Part shown: positions 6,881-14,284 of the stretch, piece by piece
Layout of the letters: each line of letters opens with the position of its first letter
Position numbering within the stretch: the first letter of the stretch is position 1
NCBI GenBank assembly: GCA_020430865.1
Contig: JAGQIY010000508.1
Location: 1-21,172 of the forward strand
Direction: 5' to 3'
DNA length: 21,172 nt
Source of the DNA: Myxococcales bacterium
Lineage (GTDB): Bacteria > Myxococcota > Polyangia > Polyangiales > Polyangiaceae
The notes under the pieces: generated by a model
The model's input: only the letters and a program-made list of their open reading frames with translations
What the model was told of the DNA's origin: nothing
The model's database searches: none
Position numbers and translations under genes: made by a program

Positions 6881-8389
6881 ATGACTCAGCAACCCCTCAC
6901 GCTCGAACTCTGGAGCCCCGAGTTGCCTCGTGACTTCGTCGTTACCCGGTTCACCGGCTTCGAGGCCATGTCTGAATGCTTCGACTTCGCGCTGGAGTTC
7001 ACCCGCGGCGACGAGGAGGTCGACGTCGAGGCTTGCCTGCGCCCGGGCACACGCGCCGCGATCTCGTTCAAGCGGAACGAGGAGATCGTCCGAGTGATGC
7101 ACGGCTGCCTGGTGGAGTTCGGCGCCCAGACTTCCCATGAGGAACCGGAGCAACACGTCGCGCACACGCGCTGGTTCGCGCGCTTCGCCCCTCGGGTCTG
7201 GAGCTCCAAACTCAGCATCCGTACGGAAGTCTATGAGGGCTCACCTCGGGAGATCCTGACCGAGGTACTGCAACGCTCTGGCTTGTACCCAGAGATCGAC
7301 TTCGAGTTTCGACTCGTCGACGACTACCCCCGTCGCGAGTTCGTGTTGCAGTACCACGAGTCCGACTATGCTTTCATCTCCCGCCTGCTCGAGCACTGGG
7401 GGATCGCTTTCACCTTCGAGCACGGGACACGGGACCGCCTGATCTTCAGTGACCAGAACGCCGCATTGCTCGACATCGCTTGCTGGAAGCGACCGGAGGA
7501 AGCCGGGGACTCCGACGCGCCAGAGAACCCAGGCGCAGAGCGTGATCACGTCACGACCTTGCCCTATCGCCAGTACGCAGGCGGGGAGGGAGCTGGCGGA
7601 AGCAGCGTCGCCAGCCACTCGTGGTGCACCAAGCGCGTCCCAGCCAGCTTCATGACCCACGACTACAACTATCGGCTGCCCCACGTGCGACTCGAGGCGG
7701 AGTGTCAGGTGCTGGCGGCGGGCGATGGTCGCGTCGTCGAGCACGGACTCCACCTGAAGGCACCTGCGGAGTCGGCCCACTTCGCCCGCATCCGCGCCGA
7801 GCTCCTGGGCATCAATCGCGTGCTCCATCAAGGCACCACGAGCAGCCTCGAGCTGCGAGCAGGCGGATCATTCAGCCTCTTCCCGGATCCCGACGGCAAC
7901 GAGACGCGGCTCCTGGTGCATCGCGTCGAGCATCGGCTTCGGGAGGGCTACAGCGCGCGTTTTCATGCGCTCCCGCTGGAGGTCGCGTATCGTCCGGCGC
8001 TGCTCACCCCCAAACCCAGGATCGCGGGCTACCTGAGCGGCGTCGTGCAAGGCGACGACGCGGCCCAGCCCAACATCGACGACCAAGGGCGCTATCAGGT
8101 GGCCCTGGACTGCGACAGCAAGCAACCGGGTGAACGCTGCCTCGGCCGTCCGATGCGCATGCTCCAGATGCACGCTGGGCCGAACTACGGCATGCACTTC
8201 CCGCTCAAACCCGGCACGGAGGTGGCCGTCGGCTTCATGAACGGCGATCCCGACCGACCGTTCATCGCTGGCGCGCTGCCCAATCCGCTCACCCCGAGCC
8301 CGGTGCGCGGAGAGCGAGGCAATGCACGACGCAATGTCATTCAGTCGATGAGCGGCGTGCAGATCGAACTGGACGACGGAAACGCCTGA
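6881..8389 (+). CDS. vgrG: VgrG/TssI T6SS spike protein, short form without needle
   Basis: 502 residues. The gp27-like base covers about residues 5-375 and includes the hallmark FVLQYHESDYAFISRLLEHWGI (154-175). The OB-fold (gp5 N-terminal-like) follows at about 385-470 with DDQGRYQVAL and the signature EVAVGFMNGDPDRPFIAG (447-464). The protein then ends at SMSGVQIELDDGNA, exactly where other VgrGs begin the 'G..I.fDD' needle repeats. The long triple-stranded beta-prism (DUF2345/gp5 C-like) and any effector extension are therefore absent. Only 61 bases separate the stop from the next gene and they hold no continuation, so this is not an obvious frameshift. VgrG trimerises on the Hcp tube and carries the PAAR tip; here the missing needle may be supplied by a separate protein such as the DUF3540 product. 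Confidence 0.95.
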   Translation: MTQQPLTLELWSPELPRDFVVTRFTGFEAMSECFDFALEFTRGDEEVDVEACLRPGTRAAISFKRNEEIVRVMHGCLVEFGAQTSHEEPEQHVAHTRWFARFAPRVWSSKLSIRTEVYEGSPREILTEVLQRSGLYPEIDFEFRLVDDYPRREFVLQYHESDYAFISRLLEHWGIAFTFEHGTRDRLIFSDQNAALLDIACWKRPEEAGDSDAPENPGAERDHVTTLPYRQYAGGEGAGGSSVASHSWCTKRVPASFMTHDYNYRLPHVRLEAECQVLAAGDGRVVEHGLHLKAPAESAHFARIRAELLGINRVLHQGTTSSLELRAGGSFSLFPDPDGNETRLLVHRVEHRLREGYSARFHALPLEVAYRPALLTPKPRIAGYLSGVVQGDDAAQPNIDDQGRYQVALDCDSKQPGERCLGRPMRMLQMHAGPNYGMHFPLKPGTEVAVGFMNGDPDRPFIAGALPNPLTPSPVRGERGNARRNVIQSMSGVQIELDDGNA

Positions 8390-8450
8390 GGCGCGGGCGC
8401 CGTACGGGAGCCGCGGTTGCCAAGCTCCGCCCACACCACTAGGGTGGGGC

Positions 8451-9644
8451 ATGGTCGATCAAGCCGCTGCGGTGGAGGTCGAGCACCTGTACAAGGTGTT
8501 CGGCGACCATCCGAAACAAGCGCTGGAGATGCTCGAAAAGGGCGTGAGCAAGGCCGACATCTTCGAGCGGACGGGCATGACGATTGGCGTCGAGGACGCC
8601 AGCTTCAGCGTTTCTCCGGGGGAAATCTTCGTGGTGATGGGGCTCTCGGGCTCCGGCAAGTCGACGCTCCTGCGCATGCTGAATCGATTGATTCAGCCGA
8701 GCTCGGGACGGGTGCTGATCGACGGTCAGGACATCACCCAGCTTGGCGAGCGCGAGCTGATCGAGGTGCGGCGCAAGAAGATGAGCATGGTGTTCCAGTC
8801 CTTCGCGCTGCTGCCCCATCAGAAGGTCTGGGAGAACGTGGCATTCGGGCTGGAGATCGCCGACGTCGACAAGCAAGAACGCCGCAGCAGGGCTCTCGAG
8901 GTACTGGACCAGGTCGGGCTCAAGGCGCAGGCGGACAGCTACCCGCCCCAGCTCTCGGGCGGCATGCAGCAGCGAGTAGGCCTCGCGCGGGCCCTCTGCA
9001 CGCGCCCGTCCGTCTTGTTGATGGACGAGGCGTTCAGCGCGCTGGATCCGCTGATCCGCAGTGAAATGCAGGACGAGCTGATCCGGCTGCAGCGCCAGGA
9101 CTCGCGCACCATCGTCTTCATCTCCCACGACCTCGACGAGGCCATGCGCATCGGCGATCGCATCTTGATCCTGGAGTCGGGACGCATCGTTCAGCTGGGC
9201 ACACCCCAGGAGATCATGGATAACCCGGCGAACGATTTCGTGCGCTCGTTCTTCCGCAACGTGGACGTGACGAAGTTCTACCGCGCGGGCGATGTCGCCG
9301 CGAACCACGAGGAACTGGTGATCGATGGCCTGGAACACGATCTCGCGCAGCTGCTCGAGCGCATGCTCGAGGCCGAACGCGAGGTCGCGTATCTCCGCGC
9401 GGCAAACGGCTCATTCGCGGGGCTCTTGACCTCCAAGCGCCTGAAGCACGCCATCGAAGCACGCGCGAACCTGGACTCGGCGCTCCAGGAGATCACACAT
9501 GTGAAGGCCGAGCAGTCCTTGGGGGATGTCGTCGCTCAAGTGGCCGAGAGTCGCCACGCCTTGCCGGTGCTCGATGCCGACGGCCAGCTCGCTGGCGTGC
9601 TCTCCAAGAGCGAACTCCTGAAAGCACTGAGGCGCGCGGAGTGA
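8451..9644 (+). CDS. proV: Glycine betaine/proline ABC transporter, ATP-binding subunit
   Basis: 397 residues. All ABC motifs are present: Walker A GLSGSGKST (64-72), Q-loop VFQSFALLPH (114-123), signature LSGGMQQRVGLARAL (168-182), Walker B VLLMDEAFSALDP (188-200) and switch His226 in FISHDLDEA. The N-terminal extension before Walker A (VFGDHPKQALEMLEKGVSKADIFERTG) is typical of ProV/OpuAA. Residues 270-397 form a CBS-like pair, ending LPVLDADGQLAGVLSKSELLKAL; in OpuA the CBS domains sense ionic strength, so osmotic gating is likely here too. It powers uptake of compatible solutes with the ProW and ProX proteins encoded next. It starts 61 bases after vgrG on the same strand with no convincing terminator between, so some read-through is possible. 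Confidence 0.95.
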   Translation: MVDQAAAVEVEHLYKVFGDHPKQALEMLEKGVSKADIFERTGMTIGVEDASFSVSPGEIFVVMGLSGSGKSTLLRMLNRLIQPSSGRVLIDGQDITQLGERELIEVRRKKMSMVFQSFALLPHQKVWENVAFGLEIADVDKQERRSRALEVLDQVGLKAQADSYPPQLSGGMQQRVGLARALCTRPSVLLMDEAFSALDPLIRSEMQDELIRLQRQDSRTIVFISHDLDEAMRIGDRILILESGRIVQLGTPQEIMDNPANDFVRSFFRNVDVTKFYRAGDVAANHEELVIDGLEHDLAQLLERMLEAEREVAYLRAANGSFAGLLTSKRLKHAIEARANLDSALQEITHVKAEQSLGDVVAQVAESRHALPVLDADGQLAGVLSKSELLKALRRAE

Positions 9645-9684
9645 TGGCGCCGCCGAGCCAAACGAATAGCGAGAGGACACGACG

Positions 9685-10596
9685 ATGACCGCTCAAAGCC
9701 CCGGACGCCTGCCGATCGGCGACGGGATCTCTCACATCGTGAGCTTCTTGCTCGCACATCTACAGCCAGTGTTCGACCGCATCGCCTGGTTGGTGGACGG
9801 GCTGACGAATGCGTTCCAGGTCGGCCTGCTTTGGGTGCCACCGTGGTTCGTCACGGCGGCGATCGTGCTCCTCGCGTTGTGGCGTGTCGGGCTCGGCCTG
9901 GCATCGTTCACCGCCGTCGCCTTCGCCTTGGTGGTCAGCCTCGGGCTCTGGCAGGAGACCATGGCGACGCTGGCGCTGGTTCTGGCATCGACCATGTTGA
10001 GCCTGCTCATCGGCCTGCCCCTCGGCATCTGGGCAGCGCGTCGAGACTGGGCCGATCGCGCGTTGAGACCAGTGCTGGACCTGATGCAGACCATGCCGGC
10101 CTTCGTGTATCTGATCCCTGCGGCAATGTTCTTCGGCCTCGGGCGAGTGCCAGGCGCCATCGCGACCATCATCTTCTCGATGCCACCGGCGGTGCGCTTG
10201 ACGAACCTCGGCATCCGTCAGGTGCCGAAGGAGATGGTCGAGGCGGGGCTCGCGTTCGGTGCGACGCGACGCCAGCTGCTGTTCAAGGTGCAGATCCCTC
10301 AAGCAATGCCTTCGATCATGGCCGGCGTGAACCAGAACATCATGCTGGCGCTCTCGATGGTGGTCATCGCCTCGATGATCGGCGCAGGTGGCCTCGGCAA
10401 CTCGGTGCTCCGCGGGATCCAGCGCCTCGACGTCGGTCTCGGCTTCGAAGGCGGCATCGGTGTGGTGCTCCTCGCCATCGTCCTCGATCGCATCACCCAG
10501 AGCTTCGGCACTGGTAAACGCGAGTCGCTGCGCGAGCGACTGGGCAGCCTGTTCAAGAGCGGCTCTCACCCCCAGAAGAAGGAGCAGACGTCGTGA
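9685..10596 (+). CDS. proW: Glycine betaine/proline ABC transporter, permease subunit
   Basis: 303 residues with about six hydrophobic segments in 50-115, 135-175 and 210-270. The cytoplasmic EAA loop that contacts ProV is clear: EMVEAGLAFGATRRQLLFKV followed by IP at about 183-206. Other ProW marks are LMQTMPAFVYLIPAAMFFGLG and VVIASMIGAGGLG. The start ATG follows GAGAGGA seven bases upstream, 40 bases after proV. The last codon overlaps the start of proX (GTGA at 10593-10596), so the three genes form one operon. The N-terminal 50 residues are amphipathic and contain no extra domain. Confidence 0.95.
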   Translation: MTAQSPGRLPIGDGISHIVSFLLAHLQPVFDRIAWLVDGLTNAFQVGLLWVPPWFVTAAIVLLALWRVGLGLASFTAVAFALVVSLGLWQETMATLALVLASTMLSLLIGLPLGIWAARRDWADRALRPVLDLMQTMPAFVYLIPAAMFFGLGRVPGAIATIIFSMPPAVRLTNLGIRQVPKEMVEAGLAFGATRRQLLFKVQIPQAMPSIMAGVNQNIMLALSMVVIASMIGAGGLGNSVLRGIQRLDVGLGFEGGIGVVLLAIVLDRITQSFGTGKRESLRERLGSLFKSGSHPQKKEQTS

Positions 10597-11600
10597 ACGC
10601 GGGGCTCGGAAAGCTCAAGCAGGCGCTGTTTCTGCTGCTGTTGCTGGTCGGCTTTGGCTACGTCGCCCGCTATGGCGCGCGCCCGGAGCCGGCGACGGAG
10701 CCCGCGGCTGCCGCGAAGGCTGGAGCCGCGACCGCCAAGGCCACGGAAACGAAGCGGGCGTCGGGGGACGCCAAGCCGCCGAGCGCTGGTTGGAAGCGCA
10801 AGGTGCGCATCGGTTGGACCGCCTGGGCAGATGCCGAGTTCGTCACGAACCTCACCAAGCGCGTCCTGGAAGACCGCCTGCACTACGACGTCGAGCTCGT
10901 GATGGCCGACGTCGGCATCCAGTATCAGGGCCTGGCCGACGGCAGCCTGGATCTGATGCTGATGGCTTGGCTCCCGAAGACTCACCAGAACTACTGGAAG
11001 AAGGTGGCAGGCAAGGTCGTCAACCTGGGCCCGCTCTACACCGGCGCAAAGCTCGGCTGGGCGGTCCCGGACTACGTCCCCAAGGATCAAGTCAGCTCGG
11101 TAGCCGATTTGAAGAAGCCAGCCGTCGCCAAGCGGCTCGACAACAAGATCCAGGGCATCGATCCGGGCAGCGGCCTGATGCAGGTCTCCGAGAAGGCCAT
11201 GAAGGACTACGGACTCAAGGAGCAGCTGGTGTCCTCCAGCGGCGCTGCGATGACCGCCGCGCTGGATCGCGCGATCCGTCGCGACCAGTGGGTGGTGGTC
11301 ACCGCCTGGAGCCCGCACTGGATCTTCGCCAAGTTCAAGCTACGTTACCTCGCGGATCCCAAAGGCTCCTTTGGCTCCGCCGAACGCGTGCACGCACTGG
11401 CTCGCCAGGGCTTCGACAAGGACTTCGACCCCAAGCTGATTGGGTTCCTGACGCGCATGTTCTTGCCCCTGAACGAGCTGGAGGCGGCGATGCTGGAAGC
11501 CAGCAAGAGCGACGTCGATCAGGCCGTCGACACCTACGTGAAGGAACACCCAGCGCGCATCGAGTACTGGCTCAGCGGAAAGTCTCCAAAGAGCGGCTGA
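10593..11600 (+). CDS. proX: Glycine betaine/proline-binding protein, membrane-tethered form
   Basis: 335 residues starting at a GTG that overlaps the proW stop. Residues 10-25 are a single hydrophobic stretch (ALFLLLLLVGFGYVARYG) without a convincing signal-peptidase site or lipobox. They are followed by an Ala/Lys-rich linker (33-66), so the protein is probably anchored in the inner membrane rather than free in the periplasm. Residues 68-330 are an OpuAC/ProX substrate-binding fold. The Trp residues that box quaternary ammonium ligands in this family are represented by WTAW (75-78), MAWLPKTH (W126) and TAWSPHW (239, 243). The conserved GIDPGSGLM segment (188-196) is also present. The ligand could be glycine betaine, proline betaine or choline. 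Confidence 0.92.
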   Translation: MNAGLGKLKQALFLLLLLVGFGYVARYGARPEPATEPAAAAKAGAATAKATETKRASGDAKPPSAGWKRKVRIGWTAWADAEFVTNLTKRVLEDRLHYDVELVMADVGIQYQGLADGSLDLMLMAWLPKTHQNYWKKVAGKVVNLGPLYTGAKLGWAVPDYVPKDQVSSVADLKKPAVAKRLDNKIQGIDPGSGLMQVSEKAMKDYGLKEQLVSSSGAAMTAALDRAIRRDQWVVVTAWSPHWIFAKFKLRYLADPKGSFGSAERVHALARQGFDKDFDPKLIGFLTRMFLPLNELEAAMLEASKSDVDQAVDTYVKEHPARIEYWLSGKSPKSG

Positions 11601-11656
11601 TGATCGGGGGGTGAGGCGCGCTGAAGCGGGACGCCAGCACCGCGCCCGTTGTACAC

Positions 11657-11677
11657 TCCCGGGTCCTCGGCCCGGGA
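11657..11677 (+). terminator. Inverted repeat between proX and the M64 gene (weak terminator or leader hairpin)
   Basis: TCCCGGG and CCCGGGA (7-bp arms) flank a 7-base loop. There is no T-run, so intrinsic termination would be poor. It ends five bases before ATG 11682 and may instead affect translation of the metallopeptidase. Confidence 0.35.
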
Positions 11678-11681
11678 TCGT

Positions 11682-13013
11682 ATGAAGCCAGCGCGACTCT
11701 CCCCCACCCCCATGCTCTGGGCGCTGCTCGGCCCGCTGAGCGTGACGACCGCCTGCGGGAGCTCGGACGGAGCGTCGTCGAGCGGAGCTGGTGGCGCCGG
11801 GGGAAACCATGCTCCGGGAGGCAGCGCGGGCGCCGCCGGCTCACAGTCCACTGCCGGTCAGTCCGCTGGCGGAAGCGGTGCAGGCGGCGGGGCGACGTTC
11901 GTCGCCTGCGGTAGCGCTCAGGCGCGGTTGCCCGCGGGAGGTGGGACCTTCGACTGCGGCGACTCCGGGCAGATCCTCGAGGATCGAGGGCGACCAGACA
12001 ACCGCGTGAACTACGTGATCCTCGGAGACGGCTACACCAGCGCCCTGCTCGACTCGCTCTTCGTCGACCACGCGCGGAACTTGCTCTACGGCGAGCAGAG
12101 CTACTCCTCTGCCCTCGGCGAGCCCTATCGTCGCTACACGAAGTACATCAACGTCTGCGCGCTCAAGGTCGCGAGCAACGACGCCTGTGTGGATGACGGC
12201 GACACCGGAGAGCTCTGCGACACGGCCTTCGACGGCAGCGGAGACGACACCTCGCGCCTCGGCTTGGTCAACTACAGCCTGGTGGAGGCCGCGATCGCCG
12301 CGCTGATGCCGCCGAGCATCGACGTCGACTGGCAAGCGGTCACCCTGAACGCTGGCCCGGACAACTGGTGGGCCAGCGGCGGCAAGGTGATGGTGTGGAG
12401 CGGAGGCTATTCCCCACAGAAACATGCTGCGAGCCAGGGCCTCCACGAAGGCGGACACAGCTTCCACGGGCTGGCCGACGAGTACGCGCTGTTCAACCCC
12501 GACGCTGACTGCACCAAGGCGGTCGAACCCAACGTGACGACGGATCCGAGCGCCGCGAAGTGGTCCGAGTGGCTCGGCTTCGATCACGACCCGGGCACCG
12601 GCGTGCAGGGCGCCTACGAGGGCGGTCGCTACTGCACCCAGGGGATCTATCGCCCCAGCAACAACTCCCAGATGAACCAGCTGCCGGACTACTTCAACCT
12701 GCCGTCGCAGCAGAAGATCATCCACGACATCTACGCCATCGTCGCGCCCATCGACGCCCACACTCCGAACGAGGTGACGCTCGTGGAGCCCGAGGTGCTC
12801 CAGGTGCGGGTGGTGGACCCGGAGGTGCTGAAGGTGGAGTGGCTGGTGGACGGCGAGCGCCTGACCGCGGACGGTGGCGAGTGCTTCGACGTCGCTGGGT
12901 TGCCGCGAGGTGAGCATCGAGTCACCGCGCGGGTGTACGACGACACATCCTGGGTCAGAGACCGCCGGGATGATCTGGAGCAAGCCGTGACCTGGACGGT
13001 GAGCCTCCCATGA
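11682..13013 (+). CDS. M64 (IgA peptidase-like) zinc metallopeptidase lipoprotein
   Basis: 443 residues from ATG 11682. The signal sequence ends in VTTAC (Cys25), an acceptable though not perfect lipobox, followed by a Gly/Ser/Ala linker (26-72). The catalytic domain runs from about 105 to 360. It has YVILGDGYT (111-119), the zinc motif HEGGHSFHGLADEY (255-268; His255 and His259 bind zinc, Glu256 is catalytic, Asp266 follows) and GIYRPSNNSQMN (321-332), all in the order of peptidase family M64. Residues 365-443 look like one Ig-like beta domain. Several Cys residues in the mature part (76, 92, 159, 169, 179, 277, 318) could form disulfides. The product is probably displayed on the cell surface or in the periplasm; the substrate is unknown. 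Its stop overlaps the next start (ATGA at 13010-13013). Confidence 0.9.
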   Translation: MKPARLSPTPMLWALLGPLSVTTACGSSDGASSSGAGGAGGNHAPGGSAGAAGSQSTAGQSAGGSGAGGGATFVACGSAQARLPAGGGTFDCGDSGQILEDRGRPDNRVNYVILGDGYTSALLDSLFVDHARNLLYGEQSYSSALGEPYRRYTKYINVCALKVASNDACVDDGDTGELCDTAFDGSGDDTSRLGLVNYSLVEAAIAALMPPSIDVDWQAVTLNAGPDNWWASGGKVMVWSGGYSPQKHAASQGLHEGGHSFHGLADEYALFNPDADCTKAVEPNVTTDPSAAKWSEWLGFDHDPGTGVQGAYEGGRYCTQGIYRPSNNSQMNQLPDYFNLPSQQKIIHDIYAIVAPIDAHTPNEVTLVEPEVLQVRVVDPEVLKVEWLVDGERLTADGGECFDVAGLPRGEHRVTARVYDDTSWVRDRRDDLEQAVTWTVSLP

Positions 13014-13450
13014 CCGGGCTACGCACGCGCGTGCTCGGCGGTGTCGCGCTCGCGGCGCTGTGCATCGGGAGCGTCGGCAATCTCCTCGCGGAACCGAAAG
13101 ACACGAGCAAGGCGGCGCCGCCCCCGGGGCGCATCGCCCCCACTCGTCACCTCGAGCCGCACCCTCTGTCCTCGGCGCGAGCACGCATCGACGCTCAGCG
13201 CCGGTTGTTCACCCGTGTGGAGCAGGCCATCACTGGGAACGACTTCCCCGAAGCACGCCGCTTGCTGGATCTCCACGCCGCGGAGTTTGGTGGCGCCGAC
13301 GCCTGGAAGGACTGGCGCACCGGCTACCAGCGCGTGGTGGACTGCCTGGACCGACCGACCGACGAGTCGCGCGCGGCGGGGCAGCGCTTCGTGGACGAGC
13401 AGCGCGGCTCGCGCCTCCGACGCCGGGTGCGCCGGGCCTGTCTGCCGTAG
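13010..13450 (+). CDS. Small exported helical protein coupled to the M64 peptidase
   Basis: 146 residues, not recognised. The ATG overlaps the peptidase stop. Residues 5-28 (TRVLGGVALAALCIGSVGNLLA) are a signal peptide or anchor. The mature part has a Pro-rich segment (37-53), then helices: one around LFTRVEQAITGNDFPEARRLLDLHAAEFG, and a last one rich in Arg (AGQRFVDEQRGSRLRRRVRRACLP). The layout resembles half of a TPR repeat set, as in small myxobacterial proteins ending in '..R.R.AC'. The coupling suggests it works with the peptidase, for example as a propeptide-like inhibitor or partner, which is speculation. The next gene downstream is convergent, with its stop 18 bases away. Confidence 0.75.
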   Translation: MTGLRTRVLGGVALAALCIGSVGNLLAEPKDTSKAAPPPGRIAPTRHLEPHPLSSARARIDAQRRLFTRVEQAITGNDFPEARRLLDLHAAEFGGADAWKDWRTGYQRVVDCLDRPTDESRAAGQRFVDEQRGSRLRRRVRRACLP

Positions 13451-13467
13451 GTTGACTCGGTACTGGC

Positions 13468-14154
13468 CTACCAGCTCTCGCCGTAAGGCCTCAGCTCCAG
13501 CTCGAAGGTCCAGGCGCTCCTGGGCTGCTGCGTGAGGTTGTAGGCGGCGTCGGCGATGGCTGATGGATCGAGCGTTGACGGTGCGTTCGCATCGTCGGGT
13601 TCGTTGATCACTCCGTCGATGATCAGCAGCGAGACGTGGATCCCCTTGGGACCGAGGTGACGCGCCATGGCTTGGGCGAGGCTGCGCTGCGCTGCTTTCG
13701 CCGGAGCGAAGGCGGTGGTGAACGGCTTCCCTCGCAGCGAGGCGGTGGCGCCGACGACGACGATGTTGCCGGTCCCCCTCTCGAGCATCGCCGGGATCAC
13801 TTGCTTCGAGGTGAGGAACGCACCCATGGCGTTGACGCGCCAGGACCGCTCGAAGGCAGCGGCATCCAGCTCTTCGATGTTACCCCAGCTCCCGGAGCCG
13901 GCGTTGAACACCAGGACGTCGATGGCTCCCAGCTCTTGCGCGACCGCCGCGAAGGCCGCGCCCACCGCGGCTTCGTCGGAGACATCGCACGCGTAAGCGC
14001 GCGCGTGGCTTCCGAGCTCCGACACGAGCTGCTTGGAGTACTCGGTGCTGCGACTCAGCAGCGCCACGGCGTAGCCCGCCGCGTGAAACCTGCGGGCGAA
14101 GGCCGCGCCGTTCTTGGGGCCGATGCCCACCACCGCACACACTGGCTTGCTCAT
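13468..14154 (-). CDS. Short-chain dehydrogenase/reductase with Phe replacing the catalytic Tyr
   Basis: 228 residues with a Rossmann fold. The nucleotide site is VVGIGPKNGAA (8-18), a variant of TGxxxGxG. CDVSD (56-60) follows, then NAG (84-86), the catalytic-type Asn in WRVNAMG (108) and Ser139 in GATAS. The YxxxK motif is FAPAK (149-153): Phe stands where the proton-donating Tyr is expected, while Lys153 is kept. From memory, a proteobacterial SDR group with 'F..AKFALR.LAQS.ARELGPKGIHV' shares this feature and is usually annotated only as SDR family oxidoreductase. The C-terminus (NLTQQPRSAWTFELELRPYGESW) matches that group. Substrate unknown; activity may be altered. A single-gene unit on the minus strand, upstream of nothing obviously related. 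Confidence 0.9.
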   Translation of the reverse strand: MSKPVCAVVGIGPKNGAAFARRFHAAGYAVALLSRSTEYSKQLVSELGSHARAYACDVSDEAAVGAAFAAVAQELGAIDVLVFNAGSGSWGNIEELDAAAFERSWRVNAMGAFLTSKQVIPAMLERGTGNIVVVGATASLRGKPFTTAFAPAKAAQRSLAQAMARHLGPKGIHVSLLIIDGVINEPDDANAPSTLDPSAIADAAYNLTQQPRSAWTFELELRPYGESW

Positions 14155-14265
14155 CGTCTTCAGCTAGCGCCAGCCTTGCCCAAGGCGCAAGGCACCAGTT
14201 GTTCAGGGGTTGGGCGAGAGCGATCCAGAGCATCGGACCGCTGTACGGCGTGGGCTACCGGTTCT

Positions 14266-14279
14266 GAGCGGAAACGCTC
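14266..14279 (-). terminator. Short hairpin after the beta-propeller lipoprotein gene
   Basis: GAGCG-GAAA-CGCTC lies five bases past the minus-strand stop at 14285. It has a perfect 5-bp stem and 4-base loop but no T-run on the minus strand. A weak terminator or mRNA 3'-end structure is possible. Confidence 0.3.
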
Positions 14280-14284
14280 GAGAG

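Noticed and set aside
8430..8448. CCCAC...GTGGG hairpin before proV as a terminator
   Set aside because: Only a 5-bp stem with a 9-base loop, no T-run, and it covers the proV ribosome site; too weak to call.
8380..8450. A frameshift cutting off the VgrG needle
   Set aside because: The 61 bases after the stop contain no continuation of needle repeats in any frame, and proV starts at once, so the short form looks genuine rather than broken.
11841..13184. Long open minus-strand frame opposite the M64 peptidase
   Set aside because: No start signal and His/Arg/Val-rich translation without domains; the plus strand holds an intact zinc motif and lipobox.
14173..14186. GCCTT-GCCC-AAGGC hairpin upstream of the SDR gene
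   Set aside because: A short stem that is common by chance at this GC content and has no positional logic.
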